The notes under the pieces: generated by a model
The model's input: only the letters and a program-made list of their open reading frames with translations
Told to the model about the DNA's origin: nothing
Database searches by the model: none
Shown here: piece after piece, positions 1 to 7,480 of the stretch
Layout: each line of letters begins with the position of its first letter
Position numbering within the stretch: position 1 is the first letter of the stretch
Program-made: the position numbers and the translations under genes
NCBI GenBank assembly: GCA_963582345.1
Contig: CAUZSN010000053.1
Location: 1-18,205, forward strand
Direction of reading: 5' to 3'
DNA: 18,205 nt
Source of the DNA: CAUZSN01 sp963582345
GTDB lineage: Bacteria > Planctomycetota > Planctomycetia > Planctomycetales > Planctomycetaceae

Positions 1-440
1 TGGCAAGCGACCGAGAGGACGGGTAATGATACGGTGACCAGACTATTGACGATTGGCCAGATACGAAACAAAAACGATTCACCCGCAACGCGTGCAATCG
101 ACAACGGGAACACGACGACCACACTCAACAACACGAGAAAAAACAGCAGACCCACAGCAGTGTACGTGACCCAATCCAGGAAGTTTTCGGGTGCGGGTCG
201 CGACAGAACATATTGTACGGTGACGTGCACGGCCAGCGTAACAGTCAGAAAAGTGTAGACGATTTCGGCAGCGAGCTGGGCACGTTCCTGGCAGTTTAGA
301 ATCATTCCAAACCGTGTCTCGTTATTGTGCTTGTGGCACACCTTGCCCAGTCGGTTGTGCGAAAGAATGCGCAGGCTATAGCAGGTCACGGCGACCAGAA
401 AGTCGATTACAAGAAGTAGTCCTGCGATTACTAGCGACAT
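1..440 (-). CDS. CorC/hemolysin-like membrane protein (DUF21 type), N-terminal part, cut by the window edge
   Basis: About 146 codons are present; the 3' end lies outside the window. The protein starts MSLVIAGLLLVIDFLVA and has about four hydrophobic segments (near residues 2-22, 58-80, 88-112 and 124-145), with a short polar stretch (KVCHKHNNETRF) after the first. Seen: it begins 8 nt after the ybeY stop, with AAGGTG about 8 nt before the ATG at 440. Known: CorC/YbeX-type proteins with an N-terminal DUF21 membrane domain and C-terminal CBS domains commonly follow ybeY. The functional call rests on this order and on the membrane topology; the CBS and CorC_HlyC parts are not visible here. Such proteins are linked to magnesium/cobalt efflux or ribosome-related roles. 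That the frame is coding is much surer than the family. Confidence 0.65.
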   Translation of the reverse strand, partial: MSLVIAGLLLVIDFLVAVTCYSLRILSHNRLGKVCHKHNNETRFGMILNCQERAQLAAEIVYTFLTVTLAVHVTVQYVLSRPAPENFLDWVTYTAVGLLFFLVLLSVVVVFPLSIARVAGESFLFRIWPIVNSLVTVSLPVLSVAC

Positions 441-448
441 AGCTGTTG

Positions 449-1111
449 TCACCTTGGTGCTCCTGACACTCGGTTGGGCGATTGCAATTGAGTGGTTTTT
501 GTCGCCGATTGGGCAGGCATCGTCACGCCGCAAAGTTCAAGGATCGTCCGTTCCCGAGACCGCATAACCTGGCAATCAGAATCCGAGTGGTCGTCGTACC
601 CGCACAAATGCAATAAGCCGTGCACCAAATAGAACACTAGTTCGTCACAAGGGCTCCAGAAAAACTCGGCAGCCACATCAGCGGCCATTTCCGCGCTAAT
701 GATGATTTCGCCGTCGATGATATCATCGGCTCGATCTGGGATCTGATCCGATTGCGATTTGAATGTTTCGTCTAGTCGGCTTGACGGGTCAGATATCTGC
801 CCGACGTGGTCGTCGCCTGGCTGCTGTTTCGGCTGAATTACCATTGAGTCGTCTGGTGCGATTGACTCAACCAGTTGCGTCGTCGCGTCTTTTAGAGGAA
901 AGCTCAACACGTCCGTCACGGAATCTTGATTCAGATATCGCCGATTCAATTCGTGTATCGTGGCGTTGTCGACCAAGGCGATGCTGATTGTGGCGGACTG
1001 GACCTGTTCTTCGGCGAGCGTTCGTTCCGCAACTTCGAGCAGAAACGATTCGTCGACATCTAAGTCGTTTTGTGGGTTGGCGATCTCGATCTGGTACATT
1101 ATTTCCGTCAC
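449..1111 (-). CDS. ybeY: Endoribonuclease YbeY (rRNA maturation factor), with a long acidic insertion
   Basis: YbeY is a metal-dependent single-strand RNase acting in 16S rRNA 3'-end maturation and ribosome quality control. The N-terminal part carries the conserved TDVLSFPL (about 66-73) and GEIIIS (134-139) blocks, and the metal site is HGLLHLCGYDDH (164-175). Compared with the usual 150-160 residues this protein is 220 long. The excess is a hydrophilic acidic insert of about 60 residues between TDVLSFPL and GEIIIS, plus a short C-terminal tail. The first two metal-site histidines have the normal H-x3-H spacing, but the next histidine comes one residue later than in the classical HGxLHLxGYDH. 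The start taken is GTG at 1111, overlapping the TGA of the upstream HD gene (GTGA); an in-frame ATG at 1099 is an alternative. The context with phoH, the HD protein and a CorC-like gene supports the call strongly. Confidence 0.93.
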   Translation of the reverse strand: MTEIMYQIEIANPQNDLDVDESFLLEVAERTLAEEQVQSATISIALVDNATIHELNRRYLNQDSVTDVLSFPLKDATTQLVESIAPDDSMVIQPKQQPGDDHVGQISDPSSRLDETFKSQSDQIPDRADDIIDGEIIISAEMAADVAAEFFWSPCDELVFYLVHGLLHLCGYDDHSDSDCQVMRSRERTILELCGVTMPAQSATKTTQLQSPNRVSGAPR

Positions 1112-2856
1112 GTGGTTTGTTGTTCGGGGTATTTCACTCGTCCATGATAAATACCGATCAGTGATTTGGTCAGCGATTCTTCAATCGCCCGGATTTCGCT
1201 TAACGTGAGCGAGCTTTCTTCGAACTGACTGTCCAATAGCCGTTCCATAGTGATTGCGTGCACCAGACTTTCGATTCGTTTCGGCGCTGGGTCGCTCAAA
1301 GTCCGGCTTGCGCTTTCCACTGCGTCCGCCAGCAGCATCACGCCTGCTTCGCGTGACTGAGGCTTCGGACCCGGATAGCGGAAGGAAGATTCTTCGGCGT
1401 CCATTTTATGGTCCGGTTGGCAGGCAGACTGTTTCGAAGCTTCGTGATAAAAATATTGAACCAAGGTCGTCCCGTGATGTTGGTTGATAAAGTCAATTAG
1501 CGGCTGTGGCAAGTTGTGTTGTTGGGCCAAATCAACGCCGTCTTTGACATGGCCGATGATGATCAGCGTACTCATCGCGGGTGCTAGATGTTCGTGCCGG
1601 CTTTCCGTGCCTTCGATCACATTTTCGACGAAGTATTCGGACTTCAGTATCTTGCCGATGTCGTGGAAGTACGCGCCGACACGGACCAGCAGTCCGTTTG
1701 CCCCAATTCGGTCTGCCGCGGTTTCGCCGATGGTCGCGACAGCGATGGAGTGGTTGTACGTTCCCGGTGCCCGTCGTACCAGCTCTTGTAGCAATGGATG
1801 TGAAACGTCGCTGAGTTCTAACAAACTGATGTCGGTCACGACGCCGAAAGCCGATTCGATAAACGGCAAACTGCCTGCGACCAAATATCCCGCCGCCAGA
1901 CACCAACCGGCTCCGCGCAAGCTGCTAAACAGCAAAGTCTGGTCCAACCAAAGTGAGTTGAGCGATTGACTTTGCAAAATTCCGACTCCCCACGAAACGG
2001 CAAAATAAACTATGCCGGACAGGAAGCCAACTTTTATCAACGTTGATCGCGTTGAAACACGAGACAGGGGAATGACTGCCGTCGCCGAAACGCTCATCAG
2101 GATAACAAACTGTCCGATGTTGTCGACGGTCGAGAGCGTCAGGATTAGGTTCAACGAAAAGGCGGTCAGCGTGGCCAAGACCTGATTGTAGGAAATGGCG
2201 AACACCATGACGGTGGCGATTAATGGAATCACTTCCATCCGCCAGGGATCGAACGACAACACGCGGCCCAGTGCAACCGATAGGACAATCACGGTTAGAT
2301 ACACGCTTAGCCGTCTAGCATTGTGCACCAATGACGGTTCATTGTAGACCAAATAGTAGCCGTTCAGGACAGCCAGTACCACGATCATAAAAAAGACAGT
2401 TAACATGCGCAAGAGACGATGACCAAAGTAGACGTGTCGCTCGGCCTCGTTGTACTCGACTTCAAGCAATTCTAGTGTACCCCGATCAATCGCCTGCCCG
2501 GCCTGTACGAGCACCGGCGGTTGACCTTGCTCGTACACGTCAGGGACAGTCGGACTGCCACCTGTCTGTTTAACTCTGGCTCGATCCATTTTTTCTTGAT
2601 CGATTCGACTAGACTTTGCTTTCGGAAGAATTCCGTGCGCCGGACGATCTCCAATCCGGTAGATGAACGGAGCCTTCCAGCCTTGAACCGCAATCACAAG
2701 TGCCAGTATGGCCACTAAGCACAGCAGCAGTCTCAGCAAGACGCTGCGATCGCGCAGGACCGCGTCCAATCGTCCTGAAAGCGTGAGCGAGGCACCTATG
2801 GTCGCAGAGCGCGACGTTCGTAGTCTCTTATGGTTTTTGTGGCCGAACAGCGGCAT
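1108..2856 (-). CDS. 7TMR-HD family membrane phosphohydrolase (PgpH/YqfF-like, HDIG domain), likely c-di-AMP phosphodiesterase
   Basis: A 582-residue membrane protein. It has one N-terminal transmembrane helix (about 37-57), a short extracytoplasmic segment (about 60-147), a block of several transmembrane helices (about 150-335) and a cytosolic HD domain (about 353-515). Visible HD metal ligands are H368 (YNHS), H398-D399 in FHDIGK, H436 (IIGHVKDG), H460/H461 (INQHHGT) and D511 (LLADAVESASR). Known: in Listeria PgpH this architecture hydrolyses c-di-AMP to pApA. The extracytoplasmic part is much shorter than the roughly 250-residue 7TMR-HDED domain of Firmicute PgpH, so any ligand sensing may differ. 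It sits between phoH (110-nt gap) and ybeY (4-nt overlap), an arrangement also known in Firmicutes. The ATG at 2856 was chosen as the first codon before the basic N-terminal stretch. No clear Shine-Dalgarno site precedes it. Confidence 0.9.
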   Translation of the reverse strand: MPLFGHKNHKRLRTSRSATIGASLTLSGRLDAVLRDRSVLLRLLLCLVAILALVIAVQGWKAPFIYRIGDRPAHGILPKAKSSRIDQEKMDRARVKQTGGSPTVPDVYEQGQPPVLVQAGQAIDRGTLELLEVEYNEAERHVYFGHRLLRMLTVFFMIVVLAVLNGYYLVYNEPSLVHNARRLSVYLTVIVLSVALGRVLSFDPWRMEVIPLIATVMVFAISYNQVLATLTAFSLNLILTLSTVDNIGQFVILMSVSATAVIPLSRVSTRSTLIKVGFLSGIVYFAVSWGVGILQSQSLNSLWLDQTLLFSSLRGAGWCLAAGYLVAGSLPFIESAFGVVTDISLLELSDVSHPLLQELVRRAPGTYNHSIAVATIGETAADRIGANGLLVRVGAYFHDIGKILKSEYFVENVIEGTESRHEHLAPAMSTLIIIGHVKDGVDLAQQHNLPQPLIDFINQHHGTTLVQYFYHEASKQSACQPDHKMDAEESSFRYPGPKPQSREAGVMLLADAVESASRTLSDPAPKRIESLVHAITMERLLDSQFEESSLTLSEIRAIEESLTKSLIGIYHGRVKYPEQQTT

Positions 2857-2873
2857 GATTGTTCACTCACGCG

Positions 2874-2892
2874 AATCGGACCCGGTCCGATT
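2874..2892. repeat. Perfect 9+1+9 inverted repeat upstream of the 7TMR-HD gene
   Basis: AATCGGACC, one central base, then GGTCCGATT. In the phoH-to-HD transcript it would form an 8-bp stem with a 3-nt loop, ending 17 nt before the ATG at 2856. No T-run follows on the minus strand, so it is not a normal intrinsic terminator. It could be an RNA-processing or stabilising hairpin, or a protein-binding palindrome. The symmetry is certain; the function is unknown. Confidence 0.6.
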
Positions 2893-2966
2893 TTCTGCGG
2901 GAAACAGAACTTACCGTCGCTCTGTACTTCAAGCGTATCGGCTCGTCGCTATCACTTTCCATTAGC

Positions 2967-3920
2967 TTATTTCTTCCGCGATGTCTTGCCATGTTTTTTT
3001 CGGTCGTAGGCACGCACAATTTCTGATACCAGACGATGCCGCACAATATCGCGCTCCGTCAACTGAACAACCGCAACTCCTTCCACGTTCGACAAGCGTT
3101 CGATGGCATCGATCAGACCACACGAGACGTGTCTCGGCAAATCAACCTGTGTTGTGTCGCCGGTTGCGACAATTTTTGACTGCGTTCCCATTCGTGTCAG
3201 CAGCATTTTCATTTGCGTGGTTGTGGTGTTTTGCGCCTCATCTAAAATGATAAACGTATCATTCAGCGTTCGACCGCGCATGAACGCCAACGGTACAATT
3301 TCGATGACGTCGTTTTTTATGTATCGCTTTACCTGCTCGAAGCTCAGGATGTCGCTTAGCGCATCCAACAATGGTCGGAGGTAGGGGTTTACTTTGGCAA
3401 AAATATCTCCGGGTAAAAATCCTAACTTTTCACCTGCTTCGACGGCGGGACGCACCAACACGATTCTGCGAACTTGTTCCTGCCGTAGTGCATTAAGTGC
3501 AATTGCGACGCCCAAGTACGTTTTTCCACTACCCGCTGGACCAGTGCAAAAGACGAGATCATTCTTGCGGATGGCACGGACGTACTCGGTTTGGCCAGGG
3601 CTGCGAGGACACACGTTCTTCGCTTTTTCGTAAAGCTCGATCGTTGACTCCGATGTCTCGCCATTTGATTGCTCATCCAGAACGCGATGAACTTCCGATG
3701 CTTTCAGGCGACCCTTTTTTTTGATGATGGCTTGTAGTTCAGCAAAGACTTCTAAACCGCGAGCAATCTGTGCTTGATCTCCTTGAAGATGCAACTCGTC
3801 ACCACGAAGAACTACGTCGATTCCGACCGAATCACGTACTTGGCGGAGGTATTGATCTCGCGCTCCGAACAGAGTTCGGATTTGATCGTGGTTTGCGAAT
3901 GCAATTGTCGCTTGGGACAT
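2967..3920 (-). CDS. phoH: PhoH-like ATPase (YbeZ type)
   Basis: A 317-residue P-loop ATPase of the PhoH/YbeZ family, partner of YbeY in RNA metabolism and probably a helicase-like factor. The N-terminal region (about 1-70) has the family's small LFGARDQYLRQV...VVLRGDELHLQG fold. The ATPase core has Walker A GPAGSGKT (127-134), VRPAVEAGEKLGFLPGD (about 157-173), Walker B ILDEAQN (225-231) and the sensor-like GDTTQVDLP (254-262). The tail is basic (RKKHGKTSRKK). The start taken is ATG at 3920 (MSQATIAF). A TTG eight codons upstream is also in frame but adds an atypical MHFWQCLS. No good Shine-Dalgarno site is visible. It is the first gene of the phoH-HD-ybeY-corC row. Confidence 0.94.
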   Translation of the reverse strand: MSQATIAFANHDQIRTLFGARDQYLRQVRDSVGIDVVLRGDELHLQGDQAQIARGLEVFAELQAIIKKKGRLKASEVHRVLDEQSNGETSESTIELYEKAKNVCPRSPGQTEYVRAIRKNDLVFCTGPAGSGKTYLGVAIALNALRQEQVRRIVLVRPAVEAGEKLGFLPGDIFAKVNPYLRPLLDALSDILSFEQVKRYIKNDVIEIVPLAFMRGRTLNDTFIILDEAQNTTTTQMKMLLTRMGTQSKIVATGDTTQVDLPRHVSCGLIDAIERLSNVEGVAVVQLTERDIVRHRLVSEIVRAYDRKKHGKTSRKK

Positions 3921-3952
3921 GCTTAAGCATTGCCAGAAGTGCAATCGAACAA

Positions 3953-3979
3953 TCGCCCCACACCATCGACGTGGGGCGA
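3953..3979. promoter_or_regulatory. Perfect 9-bp inverted repeat in the phoH leader (operator or RNA hairpin)
   Basis: TCGCCCCAC, 9 nt, then GTGGGGCGA. The repeat ends 32 nt before the phoH ATG. Arms of 4 G or 4 C make a stable RNA stem, and the 9-nt spacer also fits a dimeric repressor site. A TAAAAT hexamer just upstream on the minus strand (about 3991-3996) might be a -10 element, but no convincing -35 was found. The repeat is certain; the role is inferred. Confidence 0.5.
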
Positions 3980-4585
3980 CCTATGACTTAATTTTACTAC
4001 ACTCACTGGCGAAGGGAAAGGAGTTGCTGCCAGGTCTTCGTAACTTACTATCTGACAATTGTTTGTGATGAAATCAACGCTGTAGGCCGAAGTAGGCCGA
4101 ATTTGAAATACGGTATCACCGATGATCGTCGTCTTGTAACGGACCTCCCTTTTTCCTCCGATCGTTTCGGATAACTGAAGTTCCAAATTCTAGGCGTATC
4201 AGCCTGGATTTTTAGGTTCTGACCTTTCGGCGCAGCCGATTTTTCCCCGTAGAGTAATTAGGACGCTACCATTTGTGAATAACAACAGGGTCGGTTGAGA
4301 ATGTTTTTCGGATGTTCATTGCGGAACAAGCTCATTTATTTCCAGTGGGACTCTTTAAAACTATAAAACCTGCCAAGTCTATTTAGTTTTGGCACATTGA
4401 CAGCGTGACTGATGGATTTTCTGGGTACTTGGATCACATCGGCGAACCGTTGCATAATTGCATTGTCACGATTCCCCGGAATGTAGTGGTTATTCTAAAG
4501 AATCCGGTTGTAATAGTTCGATGAGAACCATGCTGTGGCGCGTTGCACCGATGGTTTTAACTCACTATGGCCTTCGAGGTCTTTG
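3980..4585. other. Divergent intergenic region between phoH and the ExeA-like gene
   Basis: About 600 nt without a recognised gene. An 87-codon minus-strand frame (4186 down to 3923, TTG start only) stops two bases before the phoH ATG; its product resembles nothing I know and it is not called. An imperfectly motivated inverted repeat, TGCCAA...TTGGCA with a 12-nt spacer, lies at 4371-4394. TTGGAT, 18 nt, CATAAT (about 4429-4458) is a weak promoter candidate for the plus-strand gene. No tRNA or terminator was recognised. Confidence 0.4.
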
Positions 4586-7009
4586 ATGATGTACGAAACT
4601 TTTCTTGGCATGGATCGGCATCCGTTTTCCGCGACACCCGACCCAAGCTGTTTCGTCGCCGCCGAAGGAGTCCAGGCAGCATTTGACGAACTGATGGTGT
4701 GTGTCGAACGAGGTCAGGGAATTGGCGTTCTGACCGGCACGGCCGGGATTGGAAAAACGCTGCTTTGTCAGAAGTTGGTGTCTGAACTGAGCGAATCATT
4801 TGAAACAGTTTTTTTGAACAACGCGAACTATGCGATGCCGCGTTCATTGCTGCAAGCCATTCTGTATGAGCTAGGGCAGCCCTACAGCAGGATGGACGAG
4901 CAGGAACTGCGACTCGAGTTGATGACGGTGGTAAAGTCGGTCCGTCCCAAGAAGCAGGGTATGGTCTTGGTTATTGATGAAGCACACCTGCTGAGCGAGA
5001 AACTGTTGGAGGAAATCCGGGCGATCACCAATCTCGCGGAAGACGGTGAGCCACTGGTGCATCTGGTGCTGAGCGGCCAAATGTCGTTGGAAGAAAAACT
5101 TATCGACCAGAATCTTGACGCATTGAACCAGCGCATTCGAGCACAGGTGTGTCTAGAACCGCTGACTCGTCAAGAATCGACTCAGTATGTCTCGCATCGC
5201 CTAAGTTGGGCGGGGAGTAATATTTCTCAGATCTTCTCGCCGGAAGCGGTCGAAATCATCTGTCAAGCTAGCGATGGCACTCCACGATGTCTGAACCAAC
5301 TTTGTGACCACAGTTTGCTCTTGGCCTATGCGACTGAACAAAAACCGGTCCAAGCTACTACGGTTCGTGCGGCGCTGGACGACCTTAGACAATTGCCGTT
5401 GCACTGGAACGAGCTCTCTACGTCAACCGACAGTCCTAGCGGACACGCCGACTCGTTCGATGGTGATTTAGAAAAATCGGCACTAGCAATTGAAACATCA
5501 TCGGAAGGTAGATCCGGCGACTCCGATGGCGATTATGACATCTCATCCGATGCACATGCTTCCGGTCAAAATGCTCAGCAGCCCGCTGCAAGTATTGAAT
5601 TTGGTGCGGCAGATGAGTTGTTCTCATCGGAAACGGGCGAGTCGAGCGTGACTCCATCGACCGAAGTCGAATTTGAGCCGACACTTTGCGATGAGGTCGA
5701 TGTCAGCCCGGACTGTAAAATCACAAATCAGGCAACCGAACAGGAATTCGCCGATATTGCTAGCGACGGAATTGACAGCGTGAAGAATCTAGAGGCAATG
5801 GTCGTCAATCTGGATTCAGATCAGACGAATTCTGTCCGAACAGACGACGAACTGGTGTCCTCTTTCGAAACCACTTTGCCGGTGGTTGAGGAGATCGTTT
5901 CGGTTGCCGAACCAGTCGTGCCGAGTGTTCTCGAAGATGCTGAAATCCAAAGCGATCAAATCACGGATTCTAAACCTAGTGGATTCCACAAGGTTGAATT
6001 CGAATCCCCAGTTGCTTCGGTTAATCAGTTCGTCCAATTTTCTTCTGATATCGAGGGTGCGAACATCGGCAGCGATGTCTCGACGTTTGGTCCTGAAACG
6101 GTTCGTTTCGAGGAAGAAATTGTTGATGATCCGTATGCCACGTTGGATGCAGGGATTGAAAAGCAGAACGTCTCGGGCACTGTCTGGAACATTCCGGCGC
6201 ATGCTCAGCCATCGATTGAGCCAATAAATGAGACGATAGAGCTATCCAATCCTGTGACGAGCCGAGAAATCGACTGCGGACACGAATCTGAAACTTCTAT
6301 GCCCCGACCAGATCACATCATTGACGGCATGATGCCGCTGTTAGACGAAGCGATCGATGGTTGGTTTTACACTCGCCCGCTTTCGTATGAACCGGGCGCC
6401 GACGTGAATACGGTTGACGATACGAACCACAAGCATTCGATGTCGATAGACACGTTACTGACGGCATTGGAAAGTCAGTCGTTAACCGACGATTCCGAAA
6501 TTATCAACGAACAAATCTCGAGCGGCGCCTCGGAATCAATGCCGTCCACGGTCGATTTGGATATGCAATCTGAATTGGCCGTCGAATCATTCGGCAGTGG
6601 CGATGAGATTGGGGCGCAGATCAGCTCGAATGTTCTCGACACTTGCCCCGATACGCAGATATCGCTCGTGGATCGTTTGAATCAGATCAAATCTGAACGT
6701 ATTGCAGCGGAACCGCCAGCCATGATCGATAAAGTGGCTGCTGGCACACCAGAGCAGACCGATCACGAAGCCGATTACAGCGATGGCGAACAATTCGACA
6801 TTGTTCAGCCGGAGTCCGACGCTTCGCCGATCATTCCTTGTCACGACCAATCGAATGAAGTGCCAACTGCGGATTGCTCGGATGAACCGTCCCCGATCCA
6901 TTCGTCGAATTCTGAATTCCGATCACCCCACACACGTCATCGGTCCTACGGACGACTCTTCAGCGAACTCCGTCGCAGGCAGGAACACTCGAGCAGACTT
7001 TCTGAATAA
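4586..7009 (+). CDS. ExeA/GspA-like AAA ATPase with a long acidic disordered C-terminal region
   Basis: An 807-residue protein. Residues 1 to about 275 form an ExeA-type AAA+ ATPase: the N-terminus MMYETFLGMDRHPFS is typical of the family, followed by Walker A GTAGIGKT (51-58), Walker B MVLVIDEAHLL (126-136), sensor-like LVLSGQ, and LNQRIRAQVCLEPL with an arginine-finger-like motif. Known members power type II secretion assembly (ExeA) or act in polysaccharide and pilus loci. Residues from about 280 to 780 are strongly rich in Asp, Glu and Ser with almost no predicted fold; the end turns basic (RHRSYGRLFSELRRRQ). No peptidoglycan-binding domain or transmembrane helix is seen, unlike ExeA itself. 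ATG at 4586 was chosen because GAGG lies 6 nt upstream and the family N-terminus begins there; ATG at 4589 is equally possible. A GTG at 4535 would add an unlikely extension. It stands alone, with no secretion genes beside it. Confidence 0.85.
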   Translation: MMYETFLGMDRHPFSATPDPSCFVAAEGVQAAFDELMVCVERGQGIGVLTGTAGIGKTLLCQKLVSELSESFETVFLNNANYAMPRSLLQAILYELGQPYSRMDEQELRLELMTVVKSVRPKKQGMVLVIDEAHLLSEKLLEEIRAITNLAEDGEPLVHLVLSGQMSLEEKLIDQNLDALNQRIRAQVCLEPLTRQESTQYVSHRLSWAGSNISQIFSPEAVEIICQASDGTPRCLNQLCDHSLLLAYATEQKPVQATTVRAALDDLRQLPLHWNELSTSTDSPSGHADSFDGDLEKSALAIETSSEGRSGDSDGDYDISSDAHASGQNAQQPAASIEFGAADELFSSETGESSVTPSTEVEFEPTLCDEVDVSPDCKITNQATEQEFADIASDGIDSVKNLEAMVVNLDSDQTNSVRTDDELVSSFETTLPVVEEIVSVAEPVVPSVLEDAEIQSDQITDSKPSGFHKVEFESPVASVNQFVQFSSDIEGANIGSDVSTFGPETVRFEEEIVDDPYATLDAGIEKQNVSGTVWNIPAHAQPSIEPINETIELSNPVTSREIDCGHESETSMPRPDHIIDGMMPLLDEAIDGWFYTRPLSYEPGADVNTVDDTNHKHSMSIDTLLTALESQSLTDDSEIINEQISSGASESMPSTVDLDMQSELAVESFGSGDEIGAQISSNVLDTCPDTQISLVDRLNQIKSERIAAEPPAMIDKVAAGTPEQTDHEADYSDGEQFDIVQPESDASPIIPCHDQSNEVPTADCSDEPSPIHSSNSEFRSPHTRHRSYGRLFSELRRRQEHSSRLSE

Positions 7010-7480
7010 CGAATCTCGAAGAAAGATTATTTTTGATCTTCGGGATGCTGGTGATGCGCCTTATATATGCCGATTACCCAACGATGAAAGTCGTGATGGA
7101 TGTCATCCAACAAGTTGGTTTGTAAAAGTTGACAGAGCGTCTTCAAGACGGTGGCATCCTGGTCAATGGCCGCTCTGTGAGTGCCTTTCTTTTCCACGTT
7201 TCGTGAGCGCGCATCCTATCGGCGCAACTCCTGGATTCCAAAACTATTTCAAGCCGTCCTGAGTCAATGTCGAAAACAGCATTGGAGTCTGTCATCTGGA
7301 CGATTCCAAGTTAGAAACATTCACCGGGTCGTGTTTTGAATATTCAGGAGAAATTCATATATCACGGACGAATCGTCTTTTCTCAAGGATGGTCGCCAGC
7401 AGTCGTTGGGTTCTTGGCGACGTGGTCCGCACTGCGCTCAAGTGCACCAACCGTTATTCACATTGTCGGACAAATGAGCT
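7010..7480. other. Intergenic region with possible decayed coding remnant
   Basis: No intact gene was recognised in 471 nt. In one plus-strand frame, 7006-7125 reads as a coding-like peptide containing RLIYADYPTMKVVMDVIQ and ends in TAA. The same frame continues with LTERLQDGGILVNGRSVS to a TGA at 7204-7206. Both pieces resemble segments of the ExbD/TolR periplasmic domain, but in the wrong order, so this is only a hint. A small stem, CGTCTTCAAGACG, lies near 7139. No clear promoter for glgB was seen. Confidence 0.3.

Noticed and set aside
1484..1969. 161-codon plus-strand frame opposite the HD-hydrolase gene
   Set aside because: It lies fully antisense to a well-supported gene and its product shows no family features.
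6783..7262. 159-codon plus-strand frame across the end of the ATPase gene
   Set aside because: Its first half overlaps the ATPase in another frame, and the rest has no recognisable features.
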